The notes under the pieces were generated by a model that was not told where the DNA came from, searched no databases, and was given only the letters and a program-made list of their open reading frames with translations. Both the position numbers and the translations under genes were made by a program. This document shows, one piece after another, positions 9,729 through 20,117 of a DNA stretch of 64,000 nucleotides. The stretch is from Clostridiaceae bacterium (GTDB lineage: Bacteria; Bacillota; Clostridia; Lachnospirales; Lachnospiraceae). The stretch spans positions 21,709 to 85,708 of the forward strand of contig QXWR01000022.1 of assembly GCA_009911065.1 (NCBI GenBank). The letters are read 5' to 3'. The stretch's first letter is position 1. Every line of letters begins with the position of its first letter.

Positions 9729-10007
9729 ATGGGACGTTCGTTAAAAAAAGGACCATTTGCAGACGCACATCTGTTAAAAAAGATTGATACACTGAACGCG
9801 TCAGGCCAGCATCAGGTGATTAAAACCTGGTCCCGCCGTTCCACCATCTTTCCTCAGATGGTTGGACATACCATCGCAGTACACGACGGAAGAAAACATG
9901 TTCCGGTTTACGTGACTGAGGATATGGTTGGCCATAAGCTGGGTGAGTTTGTAGCAACCAGAACTTACAGAGGCCACGGCAAAGACGAGAAGAAATCCAA
10001 ACGGTAA
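9729..10007 (+). CDS. rpsS: 30S ribosomal protein S19
   Basis: 92 residues. [17 protein letters not shown] start, and the [18 protein letters not shown] block that contacts S13 and the A-site finger. In S10-block order with AAGGAGG before the ATG. Confidence 0.98.
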   Translation: MGRSLKKGPFADAHLLKKIDTLNASGQHQVIKTWSRRSTIFPQMVGHTIAVHDGRKHVPVYVTEDMVGHKLGEFVATRTYRGHGKDEKKSKR

Positions 10008-10036
10008 TCACCGCATTTGAAAGGAGGTTATTAGCA

Positions 10037-10423
10037 ATGGCTAAAGGACATAGAAGTCAGATTAAGAGAGAAAGAAACGCGAAAAGGGACACCCGTCCGT
10101 CTGCCAAGTTATCCTACGCCCGCGTATCCGTTCAGAAAGCGTGTTTCGTTTTGGACGCCATTCGGGGAAAGGATCTGGAGACTGCAATCGGTATTGTTAC
10201 CTACAATCCCAGATATGCTTCTACTTTGATTAAGAAATTACTGGAGTCGGCAGCAGCCAACGCCGAGAACAACAATAATATGGATCGCTCCAAACTGTAT
10301 GTGGAGGAGTGCTATGCCAACAAGGGGCCGACCATGAAGAGAGTAAAACCAAGGGCACAGGGCAGAGCTTACCGGATCGAGAAGAGAATGAGCCACATTA
10401 CCGTTGTGCTGAATGAAAGATAG
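10037..10423 (+). CDS. rplV: 50S ribosomal protein L22
   Basis: 128 residues. AKLSYARVSVQKACFVLDAIRG near the start and the beta-hairpin GPTMKRVKPRAQGRAYRI, which reaches the exit tunnel constriction and is the usual macrolide-resistance site; no abnormality is evident. RBS AAAGGAGG upstream. Confidence 0.98.
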   Translation: MAKGHRSQIKRERNAKRDTRPSAKLSYARVSVQKACFVLDAIRGKDLETAIGIVTYNPRYASTLIKKLLESAAANAENNNNMDRSKLYVEECYANKGPTMKRVKPRAQGRAYRIEKRMSHITVVLNER

Positions 10424-10432
10424 GAGGCAAAT

Positions 10433-11089
10433 ATGGGACAGAAAGTTAATCCACATGGCTTGAGAGTCGGTGTTATCAAGGATTGGGATTCCAAATGGTA
10501 TGCAGAGGGCGACTTCGCCGATTGTCTGATTGAAGATTATAACATTCGTAAATTTCTGAAGAAGAAACTGTTTGATTCAGGAATTTCCAAGATAGAGATT
10601 GAGAGAGCTTCCGAGAGAGTAAAAGTCATTATTTATACGGCAAAGCCCGGAGTTGTCATTGGCAGAGGCGGATCTGCTATTGAAAAGCTGAAAGGGGAAG
10701 TTCAGAAGCTGACCGACAAAAAGCTCCTGATTGACATTAAGGAGATCAAGAAGCCAGAGCGTGACGCACAGCTGGTAGCTGAGAGCATTGCTCAGCAGCT
10801 GGAGAACCGTGTGTCTTTCCGTCGGGCTATGAAGTCCACCATGGGTCGTTCCATGAAAGCCGGCGTAAAGGGAATCAAGGCAGCTGTTGGAGGACGTTTA
10901 GGCGGTGCTGATATTGCCCGTACAGAGTTTTACAGCGAGGGTACGATTCCGCTGCAGACTTTGAGAGCGGATATTGACTATGGTTTCGCTGAGGCAGATA
11001 CCACCTACGGCAAATTGGGTGTTAAGGTGTGGATCTATAAGGGCGAAGTACTTCCTGCGAAAGGAAACAAGGAAGGGAGCGATAAATAA
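10433..11089 (+). CDS. rpsC: 30S ribosomal protein S3
   Basis: 218 residues. [19 protein letters not shown] start and KH domain with [14 protein letters not shown] (GxxG loop). Sits at the mRNA entry site of the 30S subunit. Its stop codon overlaps the rplP start by one base. Confidence 0.98.
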   Translation: MGQKVNPHGLRVGVIKDWDSKWYAEGDFADCLIEDYNIRKFLKKKLFDSGISKIEIERASERVKVIIYTAKPGVVIGRGGSAIEKLKGEVQKLTDKKLLIDIKEIKKPERDAQLVAESIAQQLENRVSFRRAMKSTMGRSMKAGVKGIKAAVGGRLGGADIARTEFYSEGTIPLQTLRADIDYGFAEADTTYGKLGVKVWIYKGEVLPAKGNKEGSDK

Positions 11090-11514
11090 TGTTAATGCCT
11101 AAGAGAGTAAAGCGCCGCAAACAGTTCCGCGGAAGCATGGCGGGCAAGGCGATGAGAGGAAATACCATCAGCTATGGTGAGTATGGCCTGGTAGCAACCG
11201 AACCCTGCTGGATTAAATCCAACCAGATTGAGGCAGCCCGTGTGGCCATGACCCGTTATATTAAGCGTGGCGGTAAAGTATGGATTAAGATTTTCCCGGA
11301 CAAACCAGTTACAGCAAAACCGGCAGAGACTCGTATGGGTTCCGGTAAAGGCGCCCTGGAATATTGGGTTGCTGTGGTAAAACCGGGCAGAGTGATGTTT
11401 GAGATCGCAGGCGTTCCGGAAGAGACTGCCCGTGAGGCATTGCGTCTTGCCATGCATAAGTTGCCCTGCAAATGTAAGATTGCTGCTAAAGCAGATTTAG
11501 AAGGCGGTGAATAA
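11089..11514 (+). CDS. rplP: 50S ribosomal protein L16
   Basis: 141 residues. I keep the ATG at 11089 ([15 protein letters not shown]), which matches the usual M-L-x-P-K-R-V-K start, over the ATG two codons later. The [18 protein letters not shown] loop and the Arg-rich N-terminus contact the A-site tRNA. Confidence 0.97.
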   Translation: MLMPKRVKRRKQFRGSMAGKAMRGNTISYGEYGLVATEPCWIKSNQIEAARVAMTRYIKRGGKVWIKIFPDKPVTAKPAETRMGSGKGALEYWVAVVKPGRVMFEIAGVPEETAREALRLAMHKLPCKCKIAAKADLEGGE

Positions 11515-11516
11515 CA

Positions 11517-11723
11517 GTGAAGACTAATAAATTCGTAGAAGGATTAAAAGGAAAAACGGCTGCAGAACTGCAGGAAGAATTGGTAGCTGCAAAGAAAGAA
11601 CTGTTCAACTTGAGATTCCAGAATGCGACCAACCAGCTGGAAAATACCAGCCGGATTAAAGAGGTCCGCAAGAATATCGCCAGGATTCAGACTGTTATCA
11701 CAGAGAAGTCAAAACTGGCATGA
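11517..11723 (+). CDS. rpmC: 50S ribosomal protein L29
   Basis: 68 residues with a GTG start two bases after the rplP stop. Two helices with [26 protein letters not shown], the diagnostic L29 motif. Sits near the tunnel exit by L23. Confidence 0.96.
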   Translation: MKTNKFVEGLKGKTAAELQEELVAAKKELFNLRFQNATNQLENTSRIKEVRKNIARIQTVITEKSKLA

Positions 11724-11783
11724 CTGACCGAAAGCAACTTAGTGAATCGGAACTGTTTATAATTCAGAGAGGAGATTCAAGAC

Positions 11784-12038
11784 ATGGAAAGAAATCTTAG
11801 AAAGACCCGTGTCGGCAAAGTCGTCAGCGATAAGATGGATAAGACCATTGTGGTTGCCATTGAGGACCATGTGAAACATCCGCTGTATGGCAAGATCGTG
11901 AAAAAGACCGTAAAGCTGAAAGCCCATGACGAGAAAAATGAGTGCGGCGCAGGCGATACCGTAAAAGTGATGGAGACCAGACCTTTGTCCAAAGACAAGA
12001 GATGGAGACTGGTAGAGATTATCGAGAAAGCTAGATAA
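11784..12038 (+). CDS. rpsQ: 30S ribosomal protein S17
   Basis: 84 residues, OB-fold. [19 protein letters not shown] and [19 protein letters not shown] are typical. A 16S rRNA primary binder in the 30S body. RBS GAGAGGAG precedes it. Confidence 0.97.
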   Translation: MERNLRKTRVGKVVSDKMDKTIVVAIEDHVKHPLYGKIVKKTVKLKAHDEKNECGAGDTVKVMETRPLSKDKRWRLVEIIEKAR

Positions 12039-12064
12039 AGAACTTTGGAAAGGAGTTGGCAGGC

Positions 12065-12433
12065 ATGATTCAGCAGGAGACCAGATTGAGAGTTGCTGAT
12101 AACACCGGAGCAAAAGAGCTTCTTTGTATCCGGGTTATGGGTGGGTCCACAAGAAGATATGCGAATATCGGTGATATTATCGTCGCGTCTGTTAAAGATG
12201 CAACACCAGGCGGCGTTGTAAAGAAAGGCGATGTGGTAAAGGCAGTAGTGGTGCGCACCGTCAAGGGCGCCCGCCGGAAAGACGGTTCCTATATCCGGTT
12301 TGATGAGAATGCAGCAGTGATTATCAAAGATGACAAGACCCCAAGAGGCACCCGTATCTTTGGGCCGGTTGCCAGGGAACTGCGCGAGAAACAGTTTATG
12401 AAGATTGTTTCTCTGGCGCCTGAAGTACTGTAA
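12065..12433 (+). CDS. rplN: 50S ribosomal protein L14
   Basis: 122 residues, the standard length, when started at ATG 12065 ([18 protein letters not shown]). A TTG three codons upstream is excluded because it directly abuts the AAAGGAG, which is correctly spaced (9 nt) for the ATG. L14 forms intersubunit bridges. Confidence 0.97.
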   Translation: MIQQETRLRVADNTGAKELLCIRVMGGSTRRYANIGDIIVASVKDATPGGVVKKGDVVKAVVVRTVKGARRKDGSYIRFDENAAVIIKDDKTPRGTRIFGPVARELREKQFMKIVSLAPEVL

Positions 12434-12446
12434 GGAGGTATGGACT

Positions 12447-12746
12447 GTGCATAAAATTAAAAAAAATGACCTGGTAAAGGTAATCACAGGAAAAGATAAA
12501 GAGAAGACCGGCAAGGTGCTGCACGTTCATGACGGCAAGGTGATCGTGGAAGGATGTAATCTGATTACAAAACATGCAAAGCCGAGCACAGCCAATCCTC
12601 AGGGAGGCATTGTTCATCAGGAAGCTCCCATGGATATTTCCAATGTCATGTTGGTTGTAGACGGAAAGGCCACCAGAGTCGGATTTCAGGTAATAGACGG
12701 CAAAAAAGTCCGTGTTGCCAGAGCAACCGGAAAAGTCATTGACTGA
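12447..12746 (+). CDS. rplX: 50S ribosomal protein L24
   Basis: 99 residues from a GTG at 12447 ([18 protein letters not shown]), a KOW domain. The frame is open further upstream into rplN, but TAAGGAGG ten bases before the GTG fixes the start. Assembly initiator protein of the 50S subunit. Confidence 0.96.
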   Translation: MHKIKKNDLVKVITGKDKEKTGKVLHVHDGKVIVEGCNLITKHAKPSTANPQGGIVHQEAPMDISNVMLVVDGKATRVGFQVIDGKKVRVARATGKVID

Positions 12747-12769
12747 TTTTGATAAGGAGGAACGTAAGA

Positions 12770-13309
12770 GTGGCTAGATTAAAAGAAATGTATCAGAACG
12801 AGATGGTTGACGCTCTGATGAAAAAGTTTGGTTATAAGAACGTCATGCAGGTCCCGAAGCTGGAAAAGATCGTAGTCAACATGGGCGTGGGAGAGGCAAA
12901 GGAAAATGCCAAGATCCTGGACTCTGCTGTTAGAGATCTGGAATTGATTACCGGCCAGAAGGCTGTTACCACCAAGGCGAAAAAGTCCGTTGCAAACTTT
13001 AAGCTTAGAGAAGGAATGGCAATCGGATGTAAAGTTACCCTGCGGGGAGAAAAAATGTACGAGTTTGCAGACCGCCTGATCAATCTGGCTCTGCCTCGTG
13101 TCCGCGACTTCCGCGGCGTGAATCCAAACGCTTTTGACGGCAGAGGAAATTATGCCCTGGGAATCAAGGAACAGCTGATTTTCCCGGAGATTGAATATGA
13201 TAAAGTTGACAAGGTAAGAGGAATGGACGTAATCTTTGTTACCACTGCTAAGACCGACGAAGAAGCCCGTGAACTCTTGACATTATTCAATATGCCATTT
13301 GCTAAATAA
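12770..13309 (+). CDS. rplE: 50S ribosomal protein L5
   Basis: 179 residues from GTG 12770 ([11 protein letters not shown]), the usual L5 length; an upstream in-frame extension to 12749 is rejected because AAGGAGG sits at 12755-12761. Contains [14 protein letters not shown] and [13 protein letters not shown]. Binds 5S rRNA and contacts S13 across the subunits. Confidence 0.96.
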   Translation: MARLKEMYQNEMVDALMKKFGYKNVMQVPKLEKIVVNMGVGEAKENAKILDSAVRDLELITGQKAVTTKAKKSVANFKLREGMAIGCKVTLRGEKMYEFADRLINLALPRVRDFRGVNPNAFDGRGNYALGIKEQLIFPEIEYDKVDKVRGMDVIFVTTAKTDEEARELLTLFNMPFAK

Positions 13310-13324
13310 CAGGAGGAATGATCC

Positions 13325-13510
13325 ATGGCGAAAACTTCAATGAAGATTAAACAGCAGCGTCCGGCGAAATTCTCCACCAGAGAATATAACCGCTGCAGAA
13401 TCTGCGGACGTCCGCATGCATATTTGAGAAAGTATGGGATTTGCCGTATATGCTTCCGTGAACTGGCATACAAGGGACAGATTCCTGGTGTTAAAAAGGC
13501 AAGCTGGTGA
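13325..13510 (+). CDS. rpsZ: 30S ribosomal protein S14, zinc-binding type
   Basis: 61 residues, the short form (type Z). Two C-x-x-C pairs (CRIC and CRIC, around residues 24-43) form the zinc site. The long zinc-free paralogue made under zinc starvation in some Firmicutes is not in this window. A 134-bp gap follows. Confidence 0.97.
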   Translation: MAKTSMKIKQQRPAKFSTREYNRCRICGRPHAYLRKYGICRICFRELAYKGQIPGVKKASW

Positions 13511-13644
13511 GGCAGGTATTTAACACTTAGCGAACCTAAGCCCCAGGCGAAGGGGAGATTTGTGTAAAGCCGTTCTTCGGCCCAAGGGAGAAGAACTTCC
13601 TCATAAACCACCAGCAAAAACCAATAAGGAGGACAATATCTACC

Positions 13645-14046
13645 ATGACAATGAGTGATCCCATTGCAGATATGCTTACAAGAATCCGTAATGCAAATAC
13701 TGCCAAGCATGATACAGTGGACGTACCTTCATCCAAGATGAAGTTGGCCATTGCCGATATTCTGGTAAAAGAAGGTTATGTTCAGAAGTATGATATCGTA
13801 GAGGACGGCACATTCAAGACAATCCGTATTACTTTGAAGTACGGCGCTGACAAGAATGAAAAGATCATCACCGGTATCAAGAGAATTTCCAAGCCAGGTC
13901 TGCGGGTATATGCCAATAAAGAGGACCTGCCGAAGGTACTTGGCGGTCTTGGAACCGCTATCATTTCTACAAACCAGGGCGTAGTGACCGATAAGGAAGC
14001 GCGTCAGTTAGGTGTAGGCGGCGAAGTACTGGCATTTGTGTGGTAA
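13645..14046 (+). CDS. rpsH: 30S ribosomal protein S8
   Basis: 133 residues. [15 protein letters not shown] start and C-terminal [25 protein letters not shown] lies 10 bases before the chosen ATG; a second Met two codons in is possible. Core 16S binding protein; regulator of the spc operon in Escherichia coli. Confidence 0.97.
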   Translation: MTMSDPIADMLTRIRNANTAKHDTVDVPSSKMKLAIADILVKEGYVQKYDIVEDGTFKTIRITLKYGADKNEKIITGIKRISKPGLRVYANKEDLPKVLGGLGTAIISTNQGVVTDKEARQLGVGGEVLAFVW

Positions 14047-14173
14047 TGCAGCTTCATAAAGCCAAGTTCTAGGCAAAGGCTGAAACCTGCACAAGCACAA
14101 ATTAAGAATCGTAAAACTGAAAACAGAAAGGGTTTTACTCCCTTTCCGAAAATCTAAGTAGGAGGTAAATGGC

Positions 14174-14716
14174 ATGTCACGTATAGGAAGAATGCCAATC
14201 GCAGTTCCGGCAGGTGTGACCGTAACCATTGCGGAAAATAATAAAGTGACAGTAAAAGGTCCGAAAGGCACTCTGGAGAGAGAGCTTCCGGCAGAAATGT
14301 CAATTAAAGAAGAAGACGGACATATCGTCGTAACCAGGCCGAATGACTTAAAGAGGATGAAATCTCTTCACGGCCTTACCAGAACACTGATCAACAATAT
14401 GGTGGTTGGTGTGACCAATGGCTATGAGAAGGTTCTTGAGGTAAACGGCGTTGGTTATCGTGCATCGAAACAGGGAAAGAAATTAACCTTGAACCTGGGC
14501 TATTCTCACCCGGTGGAAATGGAAGATCCAGAAGGTTTGGAAACCGTTTTAGAAGGGCAGAATAAGATTACGGTAAAAGGTATCGATAAAGAGAAGGTTG
14601 GCCAGTATGCTGCCGAAATCAGAGATAAGAGAAGACCTGAGCCATATAAGGGCAAGGGAATTAAGTATGCCGATGAGACGATCAGACGTAAAGTTGGTAA
14701 GACTGGTAAGAAGTAG
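14174..14716 (+). CDS. rplF: 50S ribosomal protein L6
   Basis: 180 residues, two similar domains. [14 protein letters not shown] start and the C-terminal [13 protein letters not shown] signature. Lies near the sarcin-ricin loop. A 127-bp gap precedes it; RBS TAGGAGG. Confidence 0.98.
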   Translation: MSRIGRMPIAVPAGVTVTIAENNKVTVKGPKGTLERELPAEMSIKEEDGHIVVTRPNDLKRMKSLHGLTRTLINNMVVGVTNGYEKVLEVNGVGYRASKQGKKLTLNLGYSHPVEMEDPEGLETVLEGQNKITVKGIDKEKVGQYAAEIRDKRRPEPYKGKGIKYADETIRRKVGKTGKK

Positions 14717-14733
14717 ATAAGGAGAGGGCGAAA

Positions 14734-15102
14734 ATGGTTAGTAAGAAATCAAGAAAAGAAGTTCGCGTTAAAAAACATACCAGATTACGTAACCGCTTTG
14801 CAGGCACTGCAGAGAGACCGCGTCTGGCTGTGTTCAGAAGCAATAATCATATGTATGCTCAGATCATTGACGATTCTGTGGGCAATACTCTGGCAGCGGC
14901 ATCTACCTTGGAGAAAGCAGCAAAAGAGGAACTGAAACATACCAATGATGTGGCTGCGGCCAGCTATGTTGGAACTCTGATCGCTAAGAGAGCGCTGGAG
15001 AAGGGAATCGAGGAGGTTGTATTTGACCGGGGCGGTTTCATTTACCAGGGTAAGATTCAGGCACTTGCAGATGCGGCCCGTGAAGCCGGTCTGAAATTCT
15101 AG
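14734..15102 (+). CDS. rplR: 50S ribosomal protein L18
   Basis: 122 residues. [21 protein letters not shown] signature near residue 20 and C-terminal [22 protein letters not shown]. Binds 5S rRNA in the central protuberance. Confidence 0.97.
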   Translation: MVSKKSRKEVRVKKHTRLRNRFAGTAERPRLAVFRSNNHMYAQIIDDSVGNTLAAASTLEKAAKEELKHTNDVAAASYVGTLIAKRALEKGIEEVVFDRGGFIYQGKIQALADAAREAGLKF

Positions 15103-15118
15103 TAGAGAGGAGAGCAGC

Positions 15119-15628
15119 ATGAAGCGTACAATCATTGACGCAAGTCAGTTAGAATTAAATGACAATGTAGTAGCAATCAAGCGTGTATCAAAGACGGTAA
15201 AAGGCGGTCGTACCATGAGATTCTCTGCTCTGGTAGTGGTTGGCGACGGCAATGGCCATGTTGGTGCAGGCTTGGGAAAAGCCGGAGAAGTGCCGGAAGC
15301 CATCCGCAAGGGAAAAGAGGCAGCAGCCAAGAATCTGGTGGAGATTCCGGTAGATGAGAATCAGAGCATTCCCCATGATATTCTTGCTCAGTTCGGCAGC
15401 TCCAGCGTACTGATGAAGAGAGCGCCTGAAGGTACTGGTATCATCGCAGGCGGTCCGGCTCGTGCCGTACTGGAACTGGCAGGAATCAAAAACGTTCGTG
15501 CCAAGTCTCTTGGTTCCAACAACAAGACCAACGTTGTGCTTGCCGTGATTCAGGGACTGACCCAGCTTAAGACTCCGGAGGAGTATGCAAGACTGCGCGG
15601 CAAATCCGTAGACGAGATTTTGGGCTAA
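15119..15628 (+). CDS. rpsE: 30S ribosomal protein S5
   Basis: 169 residues. dsRNA-binding-like N domain with [19 protein letters not shown] and C-terminal [16 protein letters not shown]. Takes part in decoding accuracy. RBS GAGAGGAGAG upstream. Confidence 0.97.
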   Translation: MKRTIIDASQLELNDNVVAIKRVSKTVKGGRTMRFSALVVVGDGNGHVGAGLGKAGEVPEAIRKGKEAAAKNLVEIPVDENQSIPHDILAQFGSSSVLMKRAPEGTGIIAGGPARAVLELAGIKNVRAKSLGSNNKTNVVLAVIQGLTQLKTPEEYARLRGKSVDEILG

Positions 15629-15641
15629 GGAGGAGAATGAG

Positions 15642-15824
15642 ATGGCAGAGAAGTTAAAAGTAACATTAGTCAAATCCACCATCGGGGCAATTCCGAAACA
15701 CAGAGCAACTGTGGAAGCCCTGGGACTTCGTAAGCTCAACAAGACGGTTGAGCTGCCAGATAACGATGCCGTGAGAGGCATGATCTGGCATGTGAAGCAT
15801 TTGGTGAAAGTAGAAGAAGTCTAA
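15642..15824 (+). CDS. rpmD: 50S ribosomal protein L30
   Basis: 60 residues, the short bacterial form. [28 protein letters not shown] is split here as the L30 signature; ends [19 protein letters not shown] before the ATG. Confidence 0.96.
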   Translation: MAEKLKVTLVKSTIGAIPKHRATVEALGLRKLNKTVELPDNDAVRGMIWHVKHLVKVEEV

Positions 15825-15850
15825 TTACTGAAGCAAGGAGGTGCAATGTA

Positions 15851-16291
15851 ATGGATTTATCGAATTTACAACCGGCAGCCGGTTCCAAACACAGCGATAA
15901 TTTCAGAAGAGGGCGCGGTCATGGTTCCGGTAACGGCAAGACAGCCGGTAAGGGACATAAGGGCCAGAAAGCTCGTTCCGGCGCTCCAAGACCGGGATTT
16001 GAGGGCGGTCAGATGCCTCTGTATCGCCGTATTCCAAAGAGAGGGTTTACCAACCGCAATACGAAAGAGATCGTTGCAATCAATGTGAGCGCTTTGGAGC
16101 GTTTTGACAATGATGCAGTGGTCACTGTAGAGTCCCTGATGGAATGCGGTATCATCAAGAATCCCAGAGACGGTGTCAAGATTCTTGGTGACGGAGAATT
16201 AACCAAAAAGCTGACCGTTAAAGTAGATGCATTCAGCGATGGTGCAAAAACAAAGATTGAGGCTTTAGGTGGAACCTGCGAGGTGATCTAA
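15851..16291 (+). CDS. rplO: 50S ribosomal protein L15
   Basis: 146 residues. [19 protein letters not shown] and [19 protein letters not shown] at the basic N-terminus, globular C-terminus. Late assembly protein of the 50S subunit. Ends one base before secY. Confidence 0.97.
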   Translation: MDLSNLQPAAGSKHSDNFRRGRGHGSGNGKTAGKGHKGQKARSGAPRPGFEGGQMPLYRRIPKRGFTNRNTKEIVAINVSALERFDNDAVVTVESLMECGIIKNPRDGVKILGDGELTKKLTVKVDAFSDGAKTKIEALGGTCEVI

Positions 16292-16292
16292 T

Positions 16293-17630
16293 ATGTTAAA
16301 GACACTCCAAAATGCGTGGAAGGATAAAGAGATCCGTAAAAAGCTTCTTTATACTTTCATGATGCTGGTAGTGATTCGCTTCGGGTCGGAACTTCCGATT
16401 CCCGGAGTGAATACTTCCTATTTTGCTGAATTTTTTGCCAAGCAAAGCGGCGATGCATTCAACTTTTTCGATGCCATGACAGGAGGTTCTTTCACATCTC
16501 TGTCCGTATTGGCCTTAAGCATCACACCCTATATCACATCTTCCATTATTATGCAGCTGCTGACTATCGCAATTCCCAAGCTAGAAGAAATGCAGCGGGA
16601 AGGGGAGGACGGCAGAAAAAAGATTGCGGAGTATACCCGTTATCTGACTGTGGTGCTGGCGCTTATGGAGTCTACCGCTATGGCGGTCGGCTTTGGCGGT
16701 CAGGGAATGTTGATTGGCTATAATGAGCAGGGATTTATGGGAAAAGCCTCTATGGTGGTGATTGCAGTATTGACAATGACAGCAGGAAGTGCATTTTTGA
16801 TGTGGGTCGGAGAGCGAATCACAGAAAAGGGCATAGGAAACGGGATTTCCATTGTTCTGTTGTTCAATATTGTATCTTCCCTTCCAGATGATGTAAGCAG
16901 CTTGTATAATACCTTTATGAATGGAAAAATCATTGCCGTGCAGGTAGTGATGCTTCTGGTAATACTGGCAATAGCAGCAGCCATGGTGGTGTTTGTTGTA
17001 TATTTGCAGGATGGTGAGCGCAGGATTCCTGTACAGTATTCTAAAAAGATGGTTGGAAGAAAAATGGTTGGCGGTCAGTCTTCCCATATTCCGTTGAAAA
17101 TCAATACAGCCGGGGTTATCCCCGTAATTTTCGCCTCTTCCATCTTGTCATTTCCGGTTGTGATTGCCCAGTTTTTCAATCCGGATTACAGCACGATTCC
17201 AGGAAAAATCCTGATGATGCTGAATTCGTCTTACTGGTTCCGGCCCGAAATGCCATGGTATTCCATCGGTTTGGTGATTTATATTGTGTTGATTGTGCTG
17301 TTTGCTTATTTCTACACATCCATCACTTTTAATCCGCTGGAAGTAGCCAATAATATGAAAAAGTCTGGCGGTTTTATTCCAGGTATCCGGCCAGGTACGC
17401 CGACTTCCCAGTTTTTGGACGGTATTTTGAACTATATTATCTTTATTGGCGCTGTAGGTCTGATTGTGATCAGCGTAATACCGATTATGATTTCAGGTCT
17501 GTTTGGTGTCAGTCGTTTGTCCTTCATGGGGACATCCCTGATTATTATTGTCAGCGTTATATTAGAGACGATCAAGGCCATTGAGTCACAGGTAGTTGTC
17601 CGGAACTATAAAGGCTTTTTAAACGATTAG
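16293..17630 (+). CDS. secY: Protein translocase subunit SecY
   Basis: 445 residues, ten predicted membrane helices. N-terminus KLLYTFMMLVVIRFGSELPIPG, plug region around 60-75, and cytoplasmic loops with RRIPVQYSKKMVG. Forms the SecYEG channel for secretion and membrane insertion. Coupled closely to rplO. A hairpin-T tract follows (17644-17678). Confidence 0.97.
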   Translation: MLKTLQNAWKDKEIRKKLLYTFMMLVVIRFGSELPIPGVNTSYFAEFFAKQSGDAFNFFDAMTGGSFTSLSVLALSITPYITSSIIMQLLTIAIPKLEEMQREGEDGRKKIAEYTRYLTVVLALMESTAMAVGFGGQGMLIGYNEQGFMGKASMVVIAVLTMTAGSAFLMWVGERITEKGIGNGISIVLLFNIVSSLPDDVSSLYNTFMNGKIIAVQVVMLLVILAIAAAMVVFVVYLQDGERRIPVQYSKKMVGRKMVGGQSSHIPLKINTAGVIPVIFASSILSFPVVIAQFFNPDYSTIPGKILMMLNSSYWFRPEMPWYSIGLVIYIVLIVLFAYFYTSITFNPLEVANNMKKSGGFIPGIRPGTPTSQFLDGILNYIIFIGAVGLIVISVIPIMISGLFGVSRLSFMGTSLIIIVSVILETIKAIESQVVVRNYKGFLND

Positions 17631-17643
17631 GATAAGTTGGGAG

Positions 17644-17678
17644 AGCTGCTGCGCAGAAGGAATGGGCGGCAGCTTTTT
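17644..17678 (+). terminator. Intra-operon terminator/attenuator after secY
   Basis: AGCTGCTGC (17644-17652) pairs with GCGGCAGCT (17666-17674) with one wobble, followed by TTTTT. It may reduce read-through into adk. Confidence 0.6.
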
Positions 17679-17742
17679 CTGCATAAAAATTTTATGAATA
17701 ATTGTGAATATACAGCGTAATAAAAAAAGAGGAGGTATGGAT

Positions 17743-18387
17743 ATGAAGATTATCATGTTGGGAGCACCAGGCGCAGGAAAAGGCACTCAGGCAAAAAAGA
17801 TCGCAGAAAAATATGGGATTCCTCACATTTCCACAGGCGATATATTCCGTGCCAATATTAAAGGCGGCACAGAACTTGGAATGAAAGCCAAGTCTTATAT
17901 GGATCAGGGACAGCTGGTGCCGGATGATGTGACCATTGGTATGCTTTTGGACCGGATTAGCGAGGCAGACTGTGCAGACGGTTATGTGCTGGATGGCTTT
18001 CCACGGACGATTCCTCAGGCAGAGAGTCTGACGCTGGCTCTGTCAAAGCGGGGAGAGAAGATGGACTATGCCATTGATGTGGATGTGCCGGACGAATCTA
18101 TCGTAACCCGGATGGGAGGCAGAAGAGCCTGCTTAAAATGCGGCGCCACCTATCATGTTATGTTTAACCCGCCAAAGTCCGAAGGCGTATGTGACAGCTG
18201 CAAAGAGGCATTGGTGCTGCGGGATGACGATAAGCCGGAGACCGTTCAGAAACGTCTGACCGTTTATCATGATCAGACACAGCCATTAATTGAGTATTAC
18301 AAAGGCCAGGGCATTCTGGTGACGGTGGACGGAACAAAAGAGCTGAACGATGTATTTAAAGACATTGTAAACGTCCTGGGGGCATAA
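17743..18387 (+). CDS. adk: Adenylate kinase, zinc LID form
   Basis: 214 residues from ATG 17743; the ATG two codons upstream is too close to GGAGG (17731-17735). P-loop [13 protein letters not shown]-binding region, and a LID domain with four Cys (C-L-K-C ... C-D-S-C) that bind zinc, as in Gram-positive enzymes. Interconverts ATP plus AMP and two ADP. Confidence 0.97.
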   Translation: MKIIMLGAPGAGKGTQAKKIAEKYGIPHISTGDIFRANIKGGTELGMKAKSYMDQGQLVPDDVTIGMLLDRISEADCADGYVLDGFPRTIPQAESLTLALSKRGEKMDYAIDVDVPDESIVTRMGGRRACLKCGATYHVMFNPPKSEGVCDSCKEALVLRDDDKPETVQKRLTVYHDQTQPLIEYYKGQGILVTVDGTKELNDVFKDIVNVLGA

Positions 18388-18389
18388 AT

Positions 18390-19142
18390 ATGTCAGTATC
18401 GATTAAATCCGGACGGGAAATTGAACTGATGCGTGAGGCTGGAAGAATCCTTGCACAGGTCCATGAGGATTTGGGAAAGATGTTAAAGCCGGGGATTTCC
18501 ACTCTGGACATTGACCGGGCTGGCGAACGGATGATCCGCGGTTATGGATGCGTTCCATCTTTTAAAAATTATAATGGATATCCGGCATCGATCTGTGTGT
18601 CAGTCAATGACGAGGTGGTCCATGGGATTCCGAATAAACACAGGCTTCTTAAAGAAGGTGATATTGTCAGCCTGGATGCAGGGGTGATTTATAACGGATA
18701 TCATTCAGACGCGGCAAGAACCTATGCTATCGGCAAGGTGGGACCAGAGGTTCAACAATTAATTCAGGTGACAAAAGAATGCTTTTATGAAGGTATTAAA
18801 CATGCCAGAGCAGGCAATCATCTCAATGATATCTCCCTTGCCATTCAGACTTATGCTGAGCATTTTGGCTATGGAGTGGTTCGCGATCTGGTAGGGCATG
18901 GAGTGGGAAAAGCGCTTCATGAGGACCCGGAGGTGCCGAATTTTTCTCAGAAGAGGAAAGGGATTCGGCTGCGTCCAGGCATGACCCTTGCCATAGAGCC
19001 AATGATTAATATGGGCCGTGCGGATGTGGTGTGGCTGGACGACAACTGGACCGTAGTGACGGATGACGGATCTCTTTCTGCCCATTACGAAAATACGATT
19101 TTGATAACCGATGGAGATCCGGAGATTTTATCTCTGTTATGA
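18390..19142 (+). CDS. map: Methionine aminopeptidase type I
   Basis: 250 residues. Metal ligands are visible: D in LDAGVIYNGYHSDAART (two Asp), H in GHGVGKALHE, and E in AIEPMI and YENTILIT. Removes the N-terminal Met of nascent proteins. Starts three bases after adk and overlaps the next gene by ATGA. Confidence 0.97.
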   Translation: MSVSIKSGREIELMREAGRILAQVHEDLGKMLKPGISTLDIDRAGERMIRGYGCVPSFKNYNGYPASICVSVNDEVVHGIPNKHRLLKEGDIVSLDAGVIYNGYHSDAARTYAIGKVGPEVQQLIQVTKECFYEGIKHARAGNHLNDISLAIQTYAEHFGYGVVRDLVGHGVGKALHEDPEVPNFSQKRKGIRLRPGMTLAIEPMINMGRADVVWLDDNWTVVTDDGSLSAHYENTILITDGDPEILSLL

Positions 19143-19444
19143 GGACGGTGAACAGGATGGATTATCAACCGGGCTGTCCGGCAAGGTCTCTTGCCGGACA
19201 TGATAAAGATCAGTATTATATCATTTTGTCCGTGGACAAAGACCAAGTTTTTCTGACTGACGGAAGGCGGAGAACTTTGGCAAAGCCCAAGAAAAAGAAC
19301 AAAAAGCACATTCAGGCAGACAAAGAGCTGCTGGTGGATGATTTTTCGGTGACAGATGATGAGATCTATACTCGTCTGAAACGATATAAAAAGTGCAGAC
19401 AACTGCATGATTCAGAGTCCTGTGGCCCAGTGGCCGCGGAGTAG
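19139..19444 (+). CDS. KOW domain RNA-binding protein, L14e-like
   Basis: 101 residues. The first half carries a KOW-like strand set ([20 protein letters not shown], then [14 protein letters not shown]), reminiscent of eukaryotic/archaeal L14e. It starts within the map stop codon (ATGA), so it is translationally coupled. Such a gene between map and infA is common in Clostridia; its function is not established, but a role in translation is likely from its place. Confidence 0.8.
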   Translation: MRTVNRMDYQPGCPARSLAGHDKDQYYIILSVDKDQVFLTDGRRRTLAKPKKKNKKHIQADKELLVDDFSVTDDEIYTRLKRYKKCRQLHDSESCGPVAAE

Positions 19445-19469
19445 TTACACATTCAGGAGGTATGAGTAC

Positions 19470-19688
19470 ATGTCTAAAGCAGATGTAATTGAGATTGAAG
19501 GAACTGTGGTGGAAAAGCTGCCAAACGCCATGTTTCAGGTGGAATTGGAGAACGGACACCAGGTTCTGGCCCATATCAGCGGGAAACTGCGGATGAACTA
19601 TATCCGGATTCTTCCGGGAGACCGGGTGACGATTGAATTGTCTCCCTATGATCTTTCCAAGGGGAGGATTATTTGGAGAGATAAATAA
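19470..19688 (+). CDS. infA: Translation initiation factor IF-1
   Basis: 72 residues from ATG 19470 ([11 protein letters not shown]), the universal length; AGGAGG at 19455-19460. S1-like OB fold with [18 protein letters not shown] and the [16 protein letters not shown] end. Binds the 30S A site. The frame is open upstream over the KOW gene, but that extension is not used. Confidence 0.97.
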   Translation: MSKADVIEIEGTVVEKLPNAMFQVELENGHQVLAHISGKLRMNYIRILPGDRVTIELSPYDLSKGRIIWRDK

Positions 19689-19773
19689 AATCAGACAACG
19701 GGGAGGGGGAATTTATCTGGAGGAGAAAACCGGGGAAATGTGAGGATTTATTTGGAGAAAAGGTAAAAAATGC

Positions 19774-19802
19774 TTGCATTTCAGTGGTTAGAGTGATATA
19801 AT
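19774..19802 (+). promoter_or_regulatory. Strong promoter of the rpmJ-rpsM-rpoA block
   Basis: TTGCAT (19774-19779), 17-bp spacer, perfect TATAAT (19797-19802). It gives the alpha block its own promoter, 170 bp before rpmJ. Confidence 0.75.
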
Positions 19803-19845
19803 GTTGTGGCAACTTTGTTGATATGTTGGGTGGGTTGACCCAAGA

Positions 19846-19942
19846 CTGGTTTCAAAACGTCGGCTTTATGGGCGTTTGGGGAGCTTGGCAGCGTCACAGG
19901 CTGGTTTGGCAGGTGAAAAGATGTCAGTGCTTTTGAAACCAG
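19846..19942 (+). promoter_or_regulatory. Structured leader upstream of rpmJ
   Basis: A 12-bp perfect inverted repeat, CTGGTTTCAAAA (19846-19857) with TTTTGAAACCAG (19931-19942), encloses a 73-nt GC-richer segment. It lies wholly in the 5' leader between promoter and rpmJ. A closed multi-helix RNA here would suit a ribosomal-protein feedback site (inference). Confidence 0.5.
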
Positions 19943-19971
19943 GGCAGTAAAGCGGAAAGGAGAGATTTGCC

Positions 19972-20085
19972 GTGAAGGTGAGGTCATCAGTAAAACCGAT
20001 TTGCGAGAAATGCAAAATTATCAAGCGCAAGGGCAGCATCAGAGTAATCTGTGAAAATCCTAAGCACAAGCAAAGACAAGGTTAA
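19972..20085 (+). CDS. rpmJ: 50S ribosomal protein L36
   Basis: 37 residues with a GTG start: [17 protein letters not shown], ending HKQRQG. The zinc ligands C-x-x-C, C and H are all present, so this is the zinc-binding form. RBS GGAAAGGAGAG. Too short to be seen in a length-filtered gene search. Confidence 0.96.
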   Translation: MKVRSSVKPICEKCKIIKRKGSIRVICENPKHKQRQG

Positions 20086-20117
20086 TTTTAAGAAAGAACA
20101 GGAGGTGTACGACGCAA

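Noticed and set aside
11777..12514. Minus-strand ORF over rpsQ, rplN and rplX
   Set aside because: Antisense to three ribosomal genes; shadow of codon bias.
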